Source of the DNA: Corynebacterium sp.
Lineage (GTDB): Bacteria > Actinomycetota > Actinomycetes > Mycobacteriales > Mycobacteriaceae
Assembly (NCBI GenBank): GCA_030450335.1
Contig: JAKDIS010000030.1
Span: 1 to 24,246, forward strand
DNA length: 24,246 nt
Reading direction: 5' to 3'
A program made the position numbers and the translations under genes. The notes under the pieces were generated by a model. It saw only the letters and a list, made by a program, of their open reading frames with translations. It did not search any database and was not told the DNA's origin. Below are positions 22,626 to 24,246 of this stretch, in pieces (position 1 is the first letter of the stretch; every line of letters begins with the position of its first letter).

Positions 22626-23234
22626 CTACCAGGGATCTCCGGCCTTTTCGCCGTGTTCGTTCCACAGTCCCGAACACCCGCGGCGGTGCGTGCCCACCAG
22701 GTGGGTGTCCACGATGCCCACGGCCTCCATCAGTGCGAACATGGTGGTGGGCCCCACGAACACGAAGCCCTCCTTCTTCAACGCCTTCGACAGCGCCACG
22801 GACTTCGGCGAGGTCGTCGGCACATCCTCGGCGCGCTGCGGCACCGGGGTGCGCGCAGGACGGAAGGACCATACGAACTCTGCCAGTCCGGTGCCGGGCC
22901 CGTGGCGTCCGCGCAGGGCGACGGTGGCCCGCGCGTTGGTGACCGTGGCCCGGATCTTGCGGGCGTTGCGCACGATCGCGGCGTCCTGCAGCAGTTCCTC
23001 GACCCGGTCCTCGCCGAAGTCGGCGACGGTGTCCGGGTCGAAGCCGGCGAAGGCGGCGCGGAAGGCGGGGCGTTTGGCCAGGATCGTCGCCCAGCTCAGC
23101 CCGGACTGGAAGGCCTCCAGGCTGATGCGTTCGAACAGGCCGCGTTCGTCGGTGACGGGCACGCCCCACTCGGTGTCGTAGTAGTCGCGCAGCAGGTCGG
23201 ACGCCTCGGCCCACGCCGGACGCACCGGTTCCAT
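22626..23234 (-). CDS. tag: DNA-3-methyladenine glycosylase I lacking most zinc-snap residues
   Basis: A 202-residue base-excision repair glycosylase that removes 3-methyladenine from alkylated DNA. The start ATG 23234 has AGGGG 7 nt upstream, inside the end of alkB, and only 4 nt separate the genes. Family features: WAEASDLLRDYYDTEWGVPV (residues 8-27; Tyr18 and Trp8 line the base pocket), SLEAFQSGLSWATILAKR (Glu40, Trp48), and FVFVGPTTMFALMEAVGIVDTHL. The zinc snap of E. coli Tag (Cys4, His17, His175, Cys179) is not kept: the equivalent positions are Pro6, Tyr19, His178 and Thr182. The fold and base-binding residues look intact, so activity is still likely. The operon with alkB supports an alkylation-repair role. 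Confidence 0.92.
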   Translation of the reverse strand: MEPVRPAWAEASDLLRDYYDTEWGVPVTDERGLFERISLEAFQSGLSWATILAKRPAFRAAFAGFDPDTVADFGEDRVEELLQDAAIVRNARKIRATVTNARATVALRGRHGPGTGLAEFVWSFRPARTPVPQRAEDVPTTSPKSVALSKALKKEGFVFVGPTTMFALMEAVGIVDTHLVGTHRRGCSGLWNEHGEKAGDPW

Positions 23235-23238
23235 TCTT

Positions 23239-23907
23239 CTACCCCTTCAGCCCGGTCTGACGCAGCGTGATGTTCAGCCGGCCGTGGATCTCCAGGTCAT
23301 AGGGCCCGGTGTTGGGGTACACCTTGGTCACGCCGTGATAGTTCTGACGCGCGGGCCCACCGAAGACGAACAGGTCGCCGGACGCCAGCCACAGGTCGGT
23401 GTAGGGGCGGTTGCGGGTCTCGGCGTTGCCGAAGCGGAAGCGGCAGGTGTCGCCGATGGACAGCGACACCACCGGCCCGTCGGAGCGCTCGTCGGCGTCG
23501 CGGTGCATGCCCATCTTCGCCGCGTCGTGATAGTGGTTCACCAGGGCGACGTCCGGAGTGTAGGACGCCGCGAGCGCGGCGTCCCCCGTCGTCTCCACGA
23601 CGGCGCGCCGTCCGAGTTCCACCAGCCAGTCCGGCACGGGCAGGACGGGGGCGTTGTTCACGTCGACCGCACGGCGGGTGTAGTGCCCGGGCGTCCAGTG
23701 CCAGCCGAGGCAGAGCATGGACACGCTCATCGGGTTGCCGTGGATGCGCGGGGAGTGCGGCGGGACGGGGCCCTTGGCCCACGCGGCGTACTGGGCGACG
23801 ATCCAGCGCTGCTGGGCGATGTCCAGCCAGGCGGAGCGGTGGTGGGCGCCGTCCGGCAGGTCGGAGGCGGGGGCGTGCAGGTCGAACAGGGTGGGTTGGT
23901 CAGTCAT
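23239..23907 (-). CDS. alkB: AlkB-type alpha-ketoglutarate/Fe(II)-dependent DNA dealkylase
   Basis: A 222-residue oxidative demethylase that repairs 1-methyladenine and 3-methylcytosine in DNA using Fe(II), O2 and 2-oxoglutarate. Key residues are all visible: VNHYHDAAKMGMHRDADE gives His135 and Asp137, RQNYHGV gives His191, and GRLNITLRQTG gives Arg210 and Arg216, matching His131/Asp133/His187/Arg204/Arg210 of E. coli AlkB. PVVSLSIGDTCRFRFG (145-160) is the usual strand before the metal site. The start ATG 23907 overlaps the upstream stop as TGATG, which indicates coupled translation; ATG 23916 is an alternative three codons earlier. It is followed after 4 nt by tag. No ada or regulator gene is in view. 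Confidence 0.94.
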   Translation of the reverse strand: MTDQPTLFDLHAPASDLPDGAHHRSAWLDIAQQRWIVAQYAAWAKGPVPPHSPRIHGNPMSVSMLCLGWHWTPGHYTRRAVDVNNAPVLPVPDWLVELGRRAVVETTGDAALAASYTPDVALVNHYHDAAKMGMHRDADERSDGPVVSLSIGDTCRFRFGNAETRNRPYTDLWLASGDLFVFGGPARQNYHGVTKVYPNTGPYDLEIHGRLNITLRQTGLKG

Positions 23908-24245
23908 CACGACCATCCGTAGCTGCGGCGCAGGGCGTTGGCCAGGCGCTCGTAGCGGCGTTCGGGCATGGAGACGCCGCGGCGCTGGATGGAGGCCTCG
24001 GGGATCTCGATGGTGCGGTCGGCCCGGGCCCAGCACTCGTTGCCGCGCGGGTCCCACAGGCCGGCGCCGATGGACACCCAGTTGTCGTCCTCGGCGTGCT
24101 CGGGGTTGGAGCTGATCAGCATGCCCAGCAGGGTGTGGCGGTTGCGGCCCACGACCACGCAGGCGCGCAGTTCCGGGGTGGATTCCCGGTTGGGCAGCAC
24201 GTGGTACCAGACGACCTCGCCGGGGTCGGCCTGTCCGTCCATGTC
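23907..24245 (-). CDS. PemK/MazF-like toxin-family protein, N terminus cut by window edge
   Basis: The C-terminal part (at least 112 codons) of a PemK/MazF-fold protein of the long actinobacterial type. DPGEVVWYHVLP is the entry strand of the fold, RACVVVGRNRHTLLGMLISS its central strands, and NWVSIGAGLWDPRGNECWARADRTIEI the family segment, followed by a helical tail rich in Arg. MazF-type toxins are mRNA endonucleases. Members of this subgroup often lack an evident antitoxin, and none overlaps here. An ATG at 24242 could be the start, but no ribosome site can be seen and relatives usually begin further upstream, so I treat it as partial. Its TGA overlaps the alkB ATG, making it the first visible gene of the alkylation-repair unit. 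Confidence 0.75.
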   Translation of the reverse strand, partial: DMDGQADPGEVVWYHVLPNRESTPELRACVVVGRNRHTLLGMLISSNPEHAEDDNWVSIGAGLWDPRGNECWARADRTIEIPEASIQRRGVSMPERRYERLANALRRSYGWS

Positions 24246-24246
24246 G

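Noticed and set aside
1..24246. CRISPR array, insertion sequence, integrase or attachment site
   Set aside because: No spaced direct repeats, no transposase or integrase motifs and no tRNA gene were seen, so the accessory region has no visible mobility genes.

Overview
The window is a high-GC actinobacterial chromosome segment. It is probably from Corynebacterium or a close relative. The comEA-comEC-holA block and rpsT are typical core genes of that group, codon use is strongly GC-biased, lipoboxes are of actinobacterial type, and one core gene has a promoter spaced for leaderless transcription. I cannot name the species from sequence alone. No tRNA, rRNA, CRISPR array, transposase or integrase was found, and no stretch longer than about 250 bases lacks a gene.

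Left part (1-4.1 kb, + strand): the 3' part of comEA, then comEC, a small TIR-like protein of the Thoeris ThsB type, and holA (DNA polymerase III delta subunit). The holA stop codon lies inside a perfect 11-bp hairpin.

Middle-left (4.3-10.3 kb): a flavin monooxygenase with an N-terminal NTF2/SnoaL-like domain (+); then, on the - strand, a possible three-gene unit (small unknown protein followed by two tandem lipoprotein alpha/beta-hydrolases). This unit faces away from an NCS1 nucleobase/allantoin-type permease on the + strand. A perfect 8-bp inverted repeat sits in the shared intergenic region and looks like an operator.

Middle-right (10.3-21 kb): a - strand series, in transcription order: an unrecognised 720-residue protein with a coiled coil and two C-terminal membrane helices, an AddB-like nuclease subunit, an AddA-like helicase-nuclease overlapping it by 4 bp, and a glutaryl-CoA dehydrogenase. 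Diverging from the membrane protein is a + strand GIY-YIG (LEM-3-type) nuclease fused to an unknown C-terminal domain. This stretch, between the core genes holA and rpsT, combines DNA-processing enzymes with a membrane protein of unknown role. It is the best candidate here for an undescribed (possibly defence) system, but that role is inferred from architecture and context only.

Right part (21-24.2 kb, - strand): rpsT with a clear terminator, then an unknown 339-residue protein, tag (3-methyladenine glycosylase), alkB and a PemK/MazF-like gene cut by the window edge. The last three are tightly packed (4-nt gap and a TGATG overlap). They look like a DNA-alkylation repair operon headed by a toxin-family protein.
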